The notes under the pieces: generated by a model
What the model was told of the DNA's origin: nothing
Databases searched by the model: none
Seen by the model: the letters and a program-made list of their open reading frames with translations, nothing else
Origin: Ceriagrion tenellum
Taxonomy: Eukaryota; Arthropoda; Insecta; Odonata; Coenagrionidae
DNA length: 64,000 bases
Assembly (NCBI GenBank): GCA_963169105.1
Contig: OY720637.1
Location: 58,054,964 to 58,118,963 of the forward strand
Reading direction: 5' to 3'
Shown here: positions 12,067-24,030 of the stretch, in pieces
Layout: each line of letters begins with the position of its first letter
Position numbering within the stretch: the stretch's first letter is position 1
Made by a program: the position numbers and the translations under genes

Positions 12067-12200
12067 CTAATTAGCAGTACCACCCAATCGGCAAACCAAG
12101 TTCAAAGTCTCGAGAGCAGATAATTGGTTTCTCATCGTTTGCGGGAAAATTGACGTTTTTAACCGGTCCGTTCTGCAGTCTATTTCCTCACAAAATGGGG
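12067..12200 (-). mobile_element. LINE reverse transcriptase C-terminal remnant
   Basis: The minus strand reads EEIDCRTDRLKTSIFPQT, matching the REIDCRTDRFKMSFFPRTI block found in the LINE copies at 41 kb and 60 kb. The following residues (LSALETLNL) also fit a typical LINE C-terminus. The terminal hairpin and tail were not found below it. It is separated from the neighbouring SINE by only a few bases. Confidence 0.65.
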
Positions 12201-12214
12201 CTCGGTGTTCCACT

Positions 12215-12300
12215 GAAACGTCTTCGTCACTCCAGGGATTCGAATCTGCTCCCTCGGGATGGAAAGTCAATACCGCACCTACCAAGCCTAATTGGCAAGA
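12215..12300 (-). mobile_element. tRNA-derived SINE head
   Basis: On the minus strand there is an A-box-like TTGGTAGGTGCGG, followed about 45 bases later by the B-box GATTCGAATCC. The acceptor and anticodon arms do not close well, so a working tRNA gene is unlikely. It abuts a LINE remnant on the same strand. Confidence 0.6.
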
Positions 12301-12912
12301 TCACATAGAGGTTTACTAGGCAGGCAGGGTCATACCGTGGTCAGGAAGAAAAAACAGTGTTATCATCAACACTGCGTACTTATCTGGCTTCAAGACTTAC
12401 AACATTCTCCTCTCGCGTTATGGACTGTAGCGAAAATAACACTGAAGTAGACGTTTCCATTATTCGTGCCTATTTTATAAAGCCAATTTCCCAAGGGGAA
12501 TACGGGAATCGATAGAGATAGCGAAAACACCACAAAATTTCAACCGAGAGGACAGCTACACCCTGGCCACCGCTTGGAAACGGCTCTTCAACAGTACGTA
12601 CCAATCACGACACGCCTCTACCCGAGGCGCGAAAACGGAATAACATAAAAGGACGGACCAAACCCTGTATCCACACTTCAGGGAACCTGAAGAAGCCAGC
12701 TGGCATGCTGGCGAAATATTGTCCATAAAAAATGGATTAACGCAGAAGACGACCCGAAAAACCATTCTCTTCTTCCCAAGGGGAAAACACGCTATCGAAC
12801 TCCGATGACGCTGGCTAAGGTCGAGGTCTTTTGCAGGCGAGAATAAGGAAATATTGAAAAAAAGAGAAAGTAAAGTGAAAAAAATTTGCACCAAATTACG
12901 CAAGCTCGAACT
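12301..12912. other. Unassigned DNA, no gene seen
   Basis: The open minus frame across this stretch encodes no recognised domain. Its C-terminal part simply reads through the tandem repeat. Confidence 0.4.
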
Positions 12913-12913
12913 T

Positions 12914-12996
12914 GCGGCGTGATGATATATGCCGCACAGAAATATACCGCGATGATATATACCGCACTTGCAGCGCGATGATATATACCGCACCTT
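12914..12996. repeat. Short tandem array, ~25-30-bp unit
   Basis: Three imperfect copies of a unit containing GCGATGATATATACCGCA. The units also contain the inverted pair TGCGG/CCGCA, so each copy can form a small hairpin. Confidence 0.75.
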
Positions 12997-14340
12997 CAGT
13001 TACCCACAATGAGTAACCTGTTCTAACTGCTGCGGCGGTTTTAGGAGAAAAATCCGCATGGAAATACCCCAATAAGGCCTAAAATGTAAATGGAAGATTC
13101 TGGTGGCCAGATAAAATCCAACGCAAGAACTGACGTCACTAGCAAAAACTAAGGAAACGACTTAGATAACCAAATCGCCTGATAAAGACAAGAGTCATGG
13201 AAAACGTTCAGGGTACCACCTTGAGAGATAGAGAGAACTGGAACAAACCAGCAGGAGAGAACTGGTACTAATCAGCGGCGTTAGCTTCCAAACATCGGTC
13301 AACGACCTAGCTAGATAGCAATCACAGGTAGGATGTCATGAGATAATTTTTCGGGACATGAAAACACTTCAATAATTACCCCTAACTTATGTCCGAACTT
13401 CATGAGGAACCGATGAAGTAACTTCTGTTTATTTAGAGACGCTCTTCCTCGATGTTACGATCAAGTACACAAGTCCTCTTACATTGAACGCGTTGTAAAA
13501 ACATTTCCAGAAGTACATCCCGCAATATCAATAGTATATTCAAGCTTTTCATTATTCGAATAATTTTCGACATCCTCACCACGCTAAATCGAACATTCAT
13601 ATTCACACGCCAACATTCCTATCTCGCAAATAATTCCTCTGATTTAGCATTCATATCCAAAGAGAAACGGGTCTATCCTCTGATCATGATCATGGACCTG
13701 AGATACCACTGTCACCTCTTACTTCATGAACTTTACCTGGTTCAGATCACAAGAAAACTCAATTTCTTTCGAAAACTCGCACTAAATGACAATTCCTCGT
13801 TTAGCACAGACCATCACGGCGCATTTCGATAAGGAGTGGATGAACGCCTGAGTTGGGTTTCCCACAACACATCCTTAATTTCCATACGACCCTTGCCCTT
13901 ACCAACCCATCCACCTGTACTTAACGGTGCAATTGAAATCAGTTGTCAGTCGCCTCCCCAATTAGCCAACCGATTACGAAACATTTGCTACGTTGCAATA
14001 AAAATATAGCATTTATAAAGAGAATAGTAGAAAGGTTCGACGATGAAGAGGTGGCGAGTGATGCTACTATGCTCTGGTTGGGCCACGTATCGAATTCGTC
14101 ACGAGCATTTGGGACCCGGAACATAAAGAATTTTTTGTCGCAAAGAATACAAAATACAAAGTAAAGCCGCACGAGCAGTAAATAACTACTGCGAGCCAAC
14201 AGAAAGTGTAACGTAGCTGACTGAAGGTCTAGGTTGGGAGCAATAAGTTATGACACTTCAAACAACGTATCATTAACATTAGACGCATCGTCAACATATA
14301 ATAAACCAGTCATTTTCCCTTACCATCAAAAGCTGGCGTT
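12997..14340. other. Unassigned DNA, no gene seen
   Basis: No dispersed family was recognised. A small palindrome around TGATCATGATCA lies at 13680-13692. No motif-bearing frame. Confidence 0.4.
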
Positions 14341-15046
14341 TTAAGGTGGATGGGGCGCGAATCGTGAGTCGTTGATTGCACATTTAAATAACTTTTCATG
14401 TAAGTTAAAAAAATTTCATCATCAAGATAAAGTTTACCACTTCCACAATTTATTAGTTGCCTTCGAAAAGGTAGCTTTTAAATAAATTGCGGAAGTAACA
14501 AACTATATCTTGATAATTATGACGTCCTTCCACCAACTGAAAGCTTTCCTTTTCGATATAATTTAAAAAAGCATGCTTGAACTACATTTCCATTAAACAC
14601 ATCAATTTATAACTAGGAAACAACTACACATGTTGTAATATAAATGATGCATGAATTACATACATTACATTACATTTAATATAGAATATATATATTAAAA
14701 CACCGTCATGACTTGGGTTTACGGCGCGGAATACGAAATTTAAGCGAAAACCGTTTACAAACACGAGTGTTATATTCGGCAAGGCAGCTTGAAATCTATT
14801 TTGAACTATTGTATAAAAATGGACCGTGTTTTCGTGTTTAGGAGATAATACCGTTCACATACTTCACCTTTCGAAATATATGCTAAGTGCCATATGACTA
14901 CGTGTTAAAAGAACACTCAATTACCAAGAAACCAGATCGGTAACCTGCAGTTATTTTCCCTTTCATCTACGTATATTACAAATAAGTACAAGTATGCAAA
15001 ATTTCACGCAAATCTATGCATGAACGAAGATCGCTCCGACCACCTT
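14341..15046 (+). mobile_element. MITE family C, copy 1
   Basis: A non-coding repeat of about 700 bp. It starts TTAAGGTGGATGGGGCGCG and ends TCGCTCCGACCACCTTA, so the termini are inverted copies of a TTAAGGTGGTTGGAGCG-like sequence. Shared internal blocks include GAATCGTGAGTC, TTTACGGCGCGG, GTGTTTAGGAGA, and ACCAAGAAACC..TCGGTAAC. Three further copies occur in the window. It contains an internal inverted repeat at 14416-14522. Confidence 0.75.
14416..14522. repeat. ~45-bp-arm inverted repeat inside family C
   Basis: The block CATCATCAAGATA..ACTTCCACAATTTATTAG is repeated inverted as AATAAATTGCGGAAGT..TATCTTGATAATTATG, around a loop of about 15 bases. The other family C copies do not show it clearly, so it may be a separate insertion or a local inverted duplication. 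Confidence 0.65.
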
Positions 15047-16526
15047 ATCACCCCGTCACAAACCTCAGCGGCGACTCGCAGGTCAATAAATTTGTCGGGG
15101 CGTTAGCGGAGTACCAAAATCAACATCAATACTACCGTAAATGTATAAAAAATACAAGATAATCAAAATCCAACGCTCCATGGCGCGGGGAGCTAAATTT
15201 CGGAGAGCTTGGCCATCCTCGTGGATGGGTAGGACGAGAATGGTGCCGGAAGGTCGAGATTAGAAAACGAAATTGGGGCGTGAACTTCGAAGACGGTCTT
15301 GAGAGGAGTTAAAAGGCTAAGGGAAAGGGACGAGGAAGTCGACCTTCGCGTCTCTAAACGTCCTTGGTTGCACGAGTTCGCGGGTGTCGGGCTACACAGC
15401 CAAAAGGACGAGGAGGACCAGTAACGGTTGGAGGCTGAGAGATATGGAGCCGACGGTGGGAGTATAACGGTTGTTTTCGCATGGAGGACGAAGGAGAGAC
15501 CAAAACAATCTTTTTTTATCGTAATAAACAATAATCTCATATATCCTGGACACGTGCGCTAGCATTATCAACCAAGAAAACAGCGAAAAAACAATTTTAC
15601 ACGTAAAAGGGGCAAACCAACTGCTTCGAGTATCCTTGACGATAGCTTGAGGCAAGTGAAAGTAAACTGAAGATCAGAATAGGAGGTAAGTATGGTGAGC
15701 GCTCAGGAAGAGAAGATACAGGAGGGTTTGCAACATCCTCAGACCCAAAGAATTAGAAGCGACTACTAAGCCGGGAAAAAAGCAGTTCTAGAGGGTAACT
15801 GAAACAGACGAAATAGAGTACACTTGCGTGGTCGCAAATAAGTAATACTCTTGATTTTCTATAACATTCGTAGCATGCAGTGCAGAGCATGTTAGTGAAA
15901 TTTTCCCTTCCAACAGGTTATTGGTTAAGGTTTGCATGTTTTTGCTAGAGCGCTAATGTCCGCAGTCTCATTAAATTTAAACGTCTATTTCAAGTATATT
16001 GTTCTCTAGATTCTAGACTAGAGTTCAAAAGAGACTCTATAAAATAGAACAGTCTTTCTCAAAATTTTCGAGCCACCGCCTCCTCGATTGCACACAGCTT
16101 TACCCAGCGGCCGCAACCAATAGCTTTAAAATTATTGACAACATGGCCAAAGAAAGATTTTCATAAAATTAAAGCTAAAACATTTAAGATTGAATTAGTG
16201 TTAATTTCATAACCAATTGATTGACAGTTTATTCATCCCACGACACGTATGTATGGCACCGTTGGTTAATTAAGGACCCTGCCTCGCAGCGCACCCATGC
16301 CACTCCCTTGTTTCTTTCCCCCATCCCTAGATTAAAGCATCGGCTCCCAGGGGGCGTTAACGCTCAATTTAGGAGCCACAGGTGTAGACGAACGAGATTA
16401 GCAGGGCACGGGGGGGAAGAGTTGAAGGGTACAGACAACCAATCCTACAAGTGAATGACCCAGAAGTTGTAGACTTTAAAACGGCAATTTCCATTTCTAT
16501 TGGGTAGCCATTCGGTCACTAACTTC
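15047..16526. other. Unassigned DNA
   Basis: 15180-15480 is more GC-rich and carries overlapping open frames with no recognised domain. A small palindrome CTCTAG..CTAGAG lies at 16004-16023. No gene is supported. Confidence 0.35.
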
Positions 16527-17078
16527 AGGTAGTTTGGGCGAAAAATCATTTTAACTAGAAATCAATGAATTTGGTCTCATTTTAAAGAAAAAGATATCAC
16601 CCTTCCATTGACACCAAAAATTCAACACCTTACCACATTACTTTCCGAGATATTTTCCATAAAATAACAGCCCTTATACATGGGAAATGTTACATGTATG
16701 CACGCCAGAGACCCCTTATGTAACTAATGAGGAATTTCTAACACCTAGATCTCGTCAAAAAATCAACAGTGTGTAGTATGTGTGATTTTTCAACTATTTT
16801 TGAAAATTAATCATATTGTCACCGCAGAAAATTATTCGGGATCACAATAAACCTTCATTTTTGATGGAGTTTCAAACGTACAGCTTAAAAAAATGATCAA
16901 AAGACTTATATAGATATATTTATTTAATTACTTACAATTTCTGTCATATAAAACTACATTATTGTACCATTAATAATGCAATATTTAATTCATGTGTGTC
17001 AGAGCTGGATAAAATAAAACGTACGTAACGAATATGGTCTCTATTATGATTAGGGAACTATCTCCCTCGCACTACCTT
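16527..17078 (-). mobile_element. MITE family A, copy 2
   Basis: Full-length minus-strand copy. The plus strand begins AGGTAGTTTGGGCGA and ends TCTCCCTCGCACTACCTTAA. All family blocks are present in reverse order (GAAATCAATGAATTTGGTCTC, then a GGTGACAATATGATTAAT equivalent, then TAATAATGCAATATTTAATT). Divergence from copy 3 is noticeable. No coding capacity. Confidence 0.85.
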
Positions 17079-17748
17079 AAACATAAAACTACAGTAAAAT
17101 GAGACGATAAGACAAGGACTTTCAAGGAGGAAACTCATCCATATTAAAGTGAACTATCGACGTAATATGCTGCCCCATAATATCGATGGAAACAGTTAAA
17201 GGCGTATTTGGAGTGGACCGAAAAAAAATCCTAACAGCGAAAAGGATTAAAGCATTCCATTTCGTCGTCGTCCCATTTTCCATCCACGGTGTGAAAATAA
17301 TTACGGTACAATAGTCTCAGACGGGCGCACCACTGAACCATAACATTCCACAGCTCAATATTTATTGACACAATGCTATTAAAATCACGAGGCCTCAGGC
17401 GCACCTTTCCCACCCGACCTTCCGACTCAGCTATTTGAAAGCAATTTTTTATCCCTTAACGTCGACTCACTAACTTCGCAGTTGCTCGCGAGTATTATGA
17501 ATCCGGATTTACGATGAGAAGGCACATTCGGGTTCCAAGTGCAGCTGAAGACGCTTGCTGCAAGGCGTTCGAAGACAACATCACTGAGACGACGTCCTTT
17601 GCATAAAAAAAACAGAACACCGACATACTACGGTCGATTGGATCACAGAGATAAGACTTGAGAATTACACTGCCTCATATAATTCAGTTCGATACTGTTT
17701 ATAATGTCATTACTTTCACGAACAATATGGGATCGTAATTAAACTCTT
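17079..17748. other. Unassigned DNA, no gene seen
   Basis: Spacer between two family A copies in opposite orientation. Nothing was recognised. Confidence 0.4.
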
Positions 17749-18321
17749 AAGGTAGTTTGAGCGAGATAGTTCCATAGTCATAATGGGGACTGTATTCGTA
17801 CTCTCGTAAACTATACGTTTAAATTTTAGAAGGTGTACGAAGCATGAAATAAATATTGAATTACAAATGGTGCAATATTATACTTCCGCACGGCTGATTT
17901 TCTACTAAATTAACTTAAAATACCTCAATCAGTCTTTAACTTGACTCATTTTTTCGCACGGTACGTTTAAAACTCCTTCACAACTAAAGTTTTTTTTTTG
18001 TGATTCTGATAAAAATTCATGGTGACAATATGATTTATTTTCAAAAATCATTGAGCAAACATAAAACCTACACACTGTTTGTTTTTGACGACATCCAGGT
18101 GTTAGAAATTCCTCATTTTCTAAATAATGTCTCTCTGTAGTGCATACACGTACCATTTCCCATGTAAAATAGCTGGTATTTTTTGGCCAATATCTCGGAA
18201 AGTAGGTCACTCTGGTACGGGGCTGATATTTGGGTATCTTTGGAAGGGTGAGATATTTTTCATTAAAATGAGACAATTCACTGATTTAGAGGTGAAGTGA
18301 TATTTCGCTCAAACTACCTTG
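17749..18321 (+). mobile_element. MITE family A, copy 3 (full length)
   Basis: 573 bp, with perfect 15-16-bp inverted ends: AAGGTAGTTTGAGCGA and TCGCTCAAACTACCTT. This is the best-preserved structure in the family. The flanking bases do not show a clear target duplication. It lacks any open frame similar to a transposase. Confidence 0.9.
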
Positions 18322-18479
18322 CGGAGACTGGATTGACTGTATTTTTGACAGGTGGCATCGCAGTACAAAACTTACCTTTTGCTAAACTAATAGCTTTTAA
18401 CACCACGTATCGCACGCCCGTTTCGTTTCAGGTCTCATTGTTCAGTAGATGTAAGCACGCCATGTTAATAAAAATTTCA

Positions 18480-18735
18480 GCATGTTACCATGCACTGACC
18501 TTATCCAGAAGGTCTCAGTTATGTGTAAGTACATTGTCCATCCCGCTTAAGTAGAATGACGATTAGCAGCCGTATCACTACTTAAGTCCATTACAAACAC
18601 ATCTCCTAATTTAAGACAAAGTGTACCCAGTAAAATATGTAACAACCGTAAGACAGTTAGAGCATGCCTGGCGAGGAGGTGCCCCCGGCTACACACCCCC
18701 GAGGAGGCTTGCGGGGTACCACGAAGACGTTCGAT
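18480..18735 (+). mobile_element. Diverged LINE 3' UTR end
   Basis: The terminal hairpin is present as GCCCCCGGCTACACACCCCC..GGAGGCTTGCGGGGT, followed by ACCACGAAGACG. The stem has changed on both sides relative to other copies (CCCC with GGGG instead of CCCTGC with GCAGGG). The upstream limit is uncertain. Confidence 0.5.
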
Positions 18736-19297
18736 CTAAGTTCATTAACACACATCCGAAGACAAAATATTTCCTAAAAAATTTCTCGCATGAATGATTA
18801 CGATGAAGATGTTAAGCAAATAATTACAACTGACATACAACCTTGATATAACTTGGTGGGTGCAATGTATATAAATAACGTAGAGTGCCAAAATAAATAC
18901 TTTATTCTTAAATCGACTCCTAAGCTACCCCTCCACCTACGATTCGCTGTGGAAGGTAACGGATAAACTTACAACTCGATAGTGAAATAGCTCACTAAAA
19001 GCCAAGGAGATTATGAAAACAACGGATACAACATTCCGCTTTAATCTTGAAGCCAATTCCGCCATGAAAATCGGCACAGTTGAGGTCTCGATGCGGATAA
19101 CGTTACCGGTAATCGCATAATTTTCGTAACTCCCATGCTAGAGTCCACTTGTACTGCGATGCTGTAGCGGACCACGCCTACACAGCACAAAAAACTTCCG
19201 ATCAATCAAAGATCTTGCTTCACCTTCGCCCGAGAGCGCTCATGGCCATGCCTTCTCCTGTTCACTCTAACCTCAGAATTCAACTCAATGCAACCAT
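18736..19297. other. Unassigned DNA, no gene seen
   Basis: No repeat or coding similarity was recognised. Confidence 0.4.
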
Positions 19298-19831
19298 TAA
19301 GGTGGTTAGAATGAGAAATGTGAGTCATTGAGCGCGCATTTTAACGAATTTTTAAGTCGAAAAAATTCTCGTACCACACTCCTCTTACCTTACGGATACT
19401 ACGTACATGTCTCGACGAAGGAAATAATCGTACGTGTTGAACTATGAATGATGCATCAAAATTTACGTTGAAATGAAAGAATTACCATTACTTGAGTTTA
19501 CTGAGCGAAGAACGAAATTTAAACAAAAGTCGAGAGCAAATACGTGTTCTTCATCCGGCATGATACTTGGATATTTCTTTAGAATCATTATCATAATATG
19601 AAACGTATGTTTTCCTATTTAGGAGAAAATGTGAACATGAGCCTTCCGATTATTTAGAAATATAAGTTAACTGCCATTAAGGCTACAAATTGAAATTGCA
19701 TTAAATTGCCAAGAAACCGAATCGGTAACGTGTAGTTTTTTTCGCATTTACCTATCCATGTTACTAAGAGTACACGAATGCAAAGTTTCACACAAATCTG
19801 TACACAAACTAAAATCGCTTCAACCGCCTTA
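19298..19831 (+). mobile_element. MITE family C, copy 2
   Basis: It starts TAAGGTGGTTAGAATGAG and ends ATCGCTTCAACCGCCTTAA. Shared blocks include TGTGAGTCATTGA, CTATTTAGGAGA and GCCAAGAAACCGAATCGG. It is about 150 bp shorter than copy 1. Its end lies two or three bases from the start of a family A copy. Confidence 0.75.
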
Positions 19832-19832
19832 A

Positions 19833-20329
19833 TTAAGGTAGTCCGAGCGAGATAGGTCGCTAGTCATAATAGAGACCATATTCGAATTACACGTTTCAAT
19901 TTCACCAGCTGTAGGAAACATTTATTAAATATTGCATTATTAATGGTGCAGTAATATAGTTTTACAAGACTGAAATTGTAAGTAATCCAATAAAAATATC
20001 TAAATAAGTCTTTAACTGGACTCATTTATTTCGCGCGGTGCGTTTGAAACTCCTTCAAAACGGAAGGTTTTTTGTGATACCCAAGAACCTACTGCGGTGA
20101 CGATATGAATAATTTTCAAATATAGTTGAAAAACATACTAACTACACGCTGTTAGTTTTTTTAACGACATCTAAGGGTTAGAGATACCTCAATTTTGTAA
20201 ATTATGTCTCTCTGTAGTGCATACACGTACCATTTCCCATGTAAAAGGGCTGGTATGTTTTGGCAAATAACTCCGAAAGTTTCGCCTAGCGAAATACCAT
20301 TTCACCTAAAAATCAATGAATTTTGTCCT
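19833..20329 (+). mobile_element. MITE family A, copy 4 with inverted 3' end
   Basis: The element begins AAGGTAGTCCGAGCGA and follows the family up to the GGGCTGGTATGTTTTGG block. The next bases (20288-20329) match the family's 3' terminal segment in reverse orientation (TTTCACCTAAAAATCAATGA). The true 3' terminus is absent. A SINE starts directly after the junction. Confidence 0.75.
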
Positions 20330-20500
20330 CGCCAGTCGATTCGAGGATCGCGGGTTCGAGTCCTGCTTGGGAGGATTTCTCACAACTCAGGACATGGACA
20401 TATTTGTATTTGTCCACTGTTAACACACCCAGTGCAAGATGCAAATTGTGCTGTTTTAGAGGTAGTGGAAAATAAATACATATCCAACACTCGGTAAACA
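20330..20500 (+). mobile_element. tRNA-derived SINE, 5'-truncated
   Basis: A B-box and T-arm (GCGGGTTCGAGTCCTGC) are followed by about 130 bp of body, including TTAACACACCCAGTGCAAG, and an A-rich end (GAAAATAAATACATA). The A-box part is missing or degraded. It adjoins the rearranged end of a family A MITE. Confidence 0.65.
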
Positions 20501-22030
20501 ACAGAAAAACCTCGCGTTGGGTACTTCATCACATTATGACGAATGACGGGCAAATATTAATACTTGAAGTTTCTCTTCGCATTTCCTCTATTACGCATAT
20601 AATTCATCCCTCAATCACCAGTCCGTAATGAGGTAGATGACCTCAGCTGTTGACCGACTCACCAAAAAACCAACCAACCTCAAGCAAAGCTAAAGAATCT
20701 CATTGTACATTTGTTATGCCCGCACGGTAGCGCATATCACGGGATATACATTTGCATCCATTAAAAATTGGTATTCGCAAGAGGAGTAATTTGAATTTCA
20801 CAAGTCCATGATGAGGTGGGTGAAAGGAGTAACGACGCATGGAGTGTGGAGGGATAACTACGTGTGGGAGGTAAGCGATTATATTAATCCATTAATTCCT
20901 ATTCAAATGACGTAATTAAGATCTGGCAGTAATACGGTTCGAACAGCAATATCTTACGCAAAATCATGGGGGTTTATATTTAACTTTCCCAACGATCGTT
21001 CCTAGAGTTTAAACAGAGATCTACGTCTTAGTAGAATGTATTCTCCGATAGGACTACTCCCTAACTCTCCACACATCTTCCCTTCTTTAAGCCAATTTGT
21101 TCAATCTACAGCCCGGTTTTGGTGATGTTTGGTTTAACAAGAACTGTGCACGATTCTAAGAATTAACTCCACTTTTATTCCACAGGAAAACTCCACATGC
21201 TACATAATTTGCATACTTTCTTTCTGTACTACAGCGCCTACGCCTGGGGCTCACATTCATACACTTTCATTTCGAAGTTCAAGTACGTTCTTGGACACAA
21301 AAAAACAAAAGAAGAATTAAAGCACATATGGGCATACCGGTTGAATAAGAAACAAAAGGATACCAAACGAAAAATCGACAAAACGAAGAAATCAGCCAAT
21401 ACAACGTCATTTTCGAAAGCCGACGCGCCCGCCTCTAAATCGATTTTTCTATCCGGAATCCATAAGTGACGTAATAACCCCACAGACCGTAGACCCTCGA
21501 AACAAATTCAACAAATCCTAGCATAAACCCAAAAACTATTACAATTGAATGGCTACAGACACGAAATTTCATTATCATTCTTGTCTACGTGTGTACGTCG
21601 CCTTAAATGTTAAAACGCACCTTCAACTCGTATTGATGACCCCGTAAGCTTTGAATCCAAGGCAGCTCGCTCGTGACACGGAATAAAAAAAACTTACGAA
21701 TGTCGTCCTTGGAAAGATAGTGAAATGACCCCGGCGTTCAAACGCAATACGTATTCGAATACGTGGGGTCAACTCTTTCTGGACCAGACAAGAAATTGTC
21801 ACAATGTCTCAGAGCCTCCACTGTGAAAAAAATACATTCATGGTTCATGACCTCATTTATGGCAAGATTTAAAGAGAACGAACAAAAAAAATAAGACTTC
21901 CGATACGAAAGGCTTGCATCGCCAGCTTGGTAATAAAATATATATCCAGTTACGTCTTTTTTACTGACTCCACAGGCATGGAACGGGAGCCAACCGAAAT
22001 CAAACTCGACAAAAAAATTGAAACACGAAT
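20501..22030. other. Unassigned DNA
   Basis: The frame at 21197-21469 (90 aa, lysine-rich second half) is preceded by a polypyrimidine run ending in CCACAG, resembling a splice acceptor. The protein resembles nothing I recognise. No gene is called. Confidence 0.35.
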
Positions 22031-22520
22031 TTCCCCATCATTCACGCTCCGCCGTCCCGCGGGAGAAGGCCCGCCCGACCGCCAAGAATGTTCTAGATAA
22101 ACAATTTCTTTTTAATCTCCACGCCGAACGTTTGCCCTTTGTTTCTTTTTATCCGCCCTAGGGCGACTCGCTATTTCTCAATCGATCCCCACATCCCGCT
22201 GTGAGCTGCCAAACTGGATACGACCTCCACCACGCGCCCGAGTTGGTCAACACGGACGTGTTGTACAGCAAGTGATGGGGAACATACGTCACGGGCGCGC
22301 TTAATTTCGCCTCACACGCCCCCTTCGCTCGGTCGAATCAGAGTGCTGCCGCCGCTAGCTCTCACCACTCCCGCGCTCCGTGGAAACTGCACCCCCCGCA
22401 CCACGCCTTCCATACGCCGCCGCCCACTGCCTCTCTCGCCTTCGATTACCCGGGAGGACTTCCTTTTGCGCGCCCACCGCACCCAGCTCGCGATGCACGG
22501 AATGCTTGCTTCACCTGGCG
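22030..22520. promoter_or_regulatory. GC/CpG-rich island, candidate regulatory region
   Basis: Two GC-rich patches (about 22040-22085 and 22220-22520) stand out strongly from the AT-rich surroundings and keep many CpGs. A heat-shock-element-like AGAATGTTCTAGA lies at about 22086. Open frames overlap here in several phases, as expected for GC-rich DNA. No known protein, TATA box or clear splice pair was found. It could be a promoter or 5' exon of a host gene. Confidence 0.3.
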
Positions 22521-23715
22521 ATCCACCAATATCCAAGACAGGATATTAGTATTGGTCGTTACAAAATTGTGATTTTGGAATCCCAATATGATAAAAATAC
22601 TGATTTTGGATCCAATATATTTTAAAGTCGTCCAGCCCTACCCGACGATGGCTATGGATTTGAAAACCCGAAATGAGTGAAGGCGCACTCGACTCCTGAA
22701 CGACGTATAAGGGGATGAATTACGCAAGCAAACTTTGTGACTTCCAACTTCCATCATCAGAGCTACGATGGTTTTTCGACCGATGGGCCATATTTTGGCA
22801 CCCTCAAGTAGAGGCGTCAAAAAGAATTAATTACAACAATAACACATTTATTCCAATCCAGCAACTAATCAGAACAAATACAAACAAAGCGAGAGAAATT
22901 AGCTACCCCAGAAAAAATTTCTTACGCTGGGGATGCCATTCCTTGGATATGGCAGTGATAATAAAAACGATGAGTCTATCGGGGCGAGATTGAAGCTTAG
23001 GCAGTCCCTATTTCCATCTAACCCCTCCTCAGAAAAATACATGAAATAAGTGTGAAGAAAGATAAATACATTTATGGGAAAAACGTAAGGAAATATGGAG
23101 GAGATATCCTTGACGAAAAAACCCACTGCAGGAAAACACCCACACATGAAGGGGAGAGTGACAAGCCTGCGAAAGCCTACAGACAGATTGATCAGCAGTT
23201 ACAAGATAATACAAACAAATTTACAAAAGGCTATACGACACTACATACCAAGAATGTCCTTACATGGTATAACTATATCATCTTAGCATACATGTATAGA
23301 GTTTATTAAAATAAAAATAAACTATATGAAAAATTCCATGGACACGATCAATAGTCATGGTTCTTCTTATGTCACATTTCTTCCCATACCATATTTAAAA
23401 TAGTTACATGGCCTTGGGAGCGAGATTCCACCACAAAAGCTAAGCTTGCCCCAAAAATGTGTGCGTTACAAGTTCTAGCCACTAATTCTAGTTCAGGTTT
23501 TTGTTTTCTCTTTAAAATGGGGACCTTTCATGAATATTAATTAAAATTCAATGTTGATTTGTTAAAACTTACTATTCGCGGGTGTTTCCGCGAGAAACCT
23601 TGCAATAATTAACTCTCTTGAGCAGGATGTAAGCACCACTGGCGCGGGAGTACCAAGGGGCTAACGGCTTACTAAAGAGGGAGTAGCTATGTGGACAAAT
23701 GGTTGAGGACGCATT
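22521..23715. other. Unassigned DNA, no gene seen
   Basis: Overlapping short frames at 22700-23310 lack motifs. No repeat was recognised. Confidence 0.4.
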
Positions 23716-24030
23716 AGTAGATCAGCGTACCTGAAGATGACCTGGCGAACGAAACCAACCCTGGCTTTGGTTATAAGCGGTGTCAGCCATTCTGTTAACT
23801 ATAAGCAATTATAATAAACCTTCCATTTATTACAATGAATTGATCTGTGAACTGACCAGTGGAGTGTAAAATTATTTTTACTAATCATCTAACTTTGTGG
23901 ACGGTTTATGATAATTTATCAGTTAACTTTTTTTTGCAATGAATTTTGTTAGTTAAAAGTTCATACTGCAATAAATTGAGCTGTGAACTGACCAGTGGAG
24001 TGTTAAAGTCATTTTTACTAATTAACATGG
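23716..24030 (+). repeat. Hammerhead-like motif plus ~55-bp direct repeats
   Basis: CTGAAGATGACC..CGAACGAAACC at about 23731 matches the motif that follows the GIY-YIG fragments. Downstream, a block of about 55 bp containing GTGAACTGACCAGTGGAGTG occurs twice (about 23831-23885 and 23966-24022) in direct orientation, about 136 bp apart. Direct terminal repeats are a known feature of Penelope-like elements, so this may be such an end; that link is inference. Confidence 0.45.

Noticed and set aside
12556..12993. 145-codon minus-strand frame
   Set aside because: Part of it is read-through of the tandem array, and the rest has no recognised domain.
12914..12996. CRISPR-like array
   Set aside because: Three imperfect adjacent units with no unique spacers, in a eukaryotic repeat-rich setting.
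17749..18321. Family A as a piggyBac-type MITE because TTAA often precedes or follows it
   Set aside because: The ends do not begin CCC, TTAA is not present at both ends of any one copy, and copy 6 fits a TAA duplication better.
21197..21469. 90-codon frame after a splice-acceptor-like CCACAG
   Set aside because: The acceptor-like site is attractive, but the protein resembles nothing known and no matching donor could be placed.
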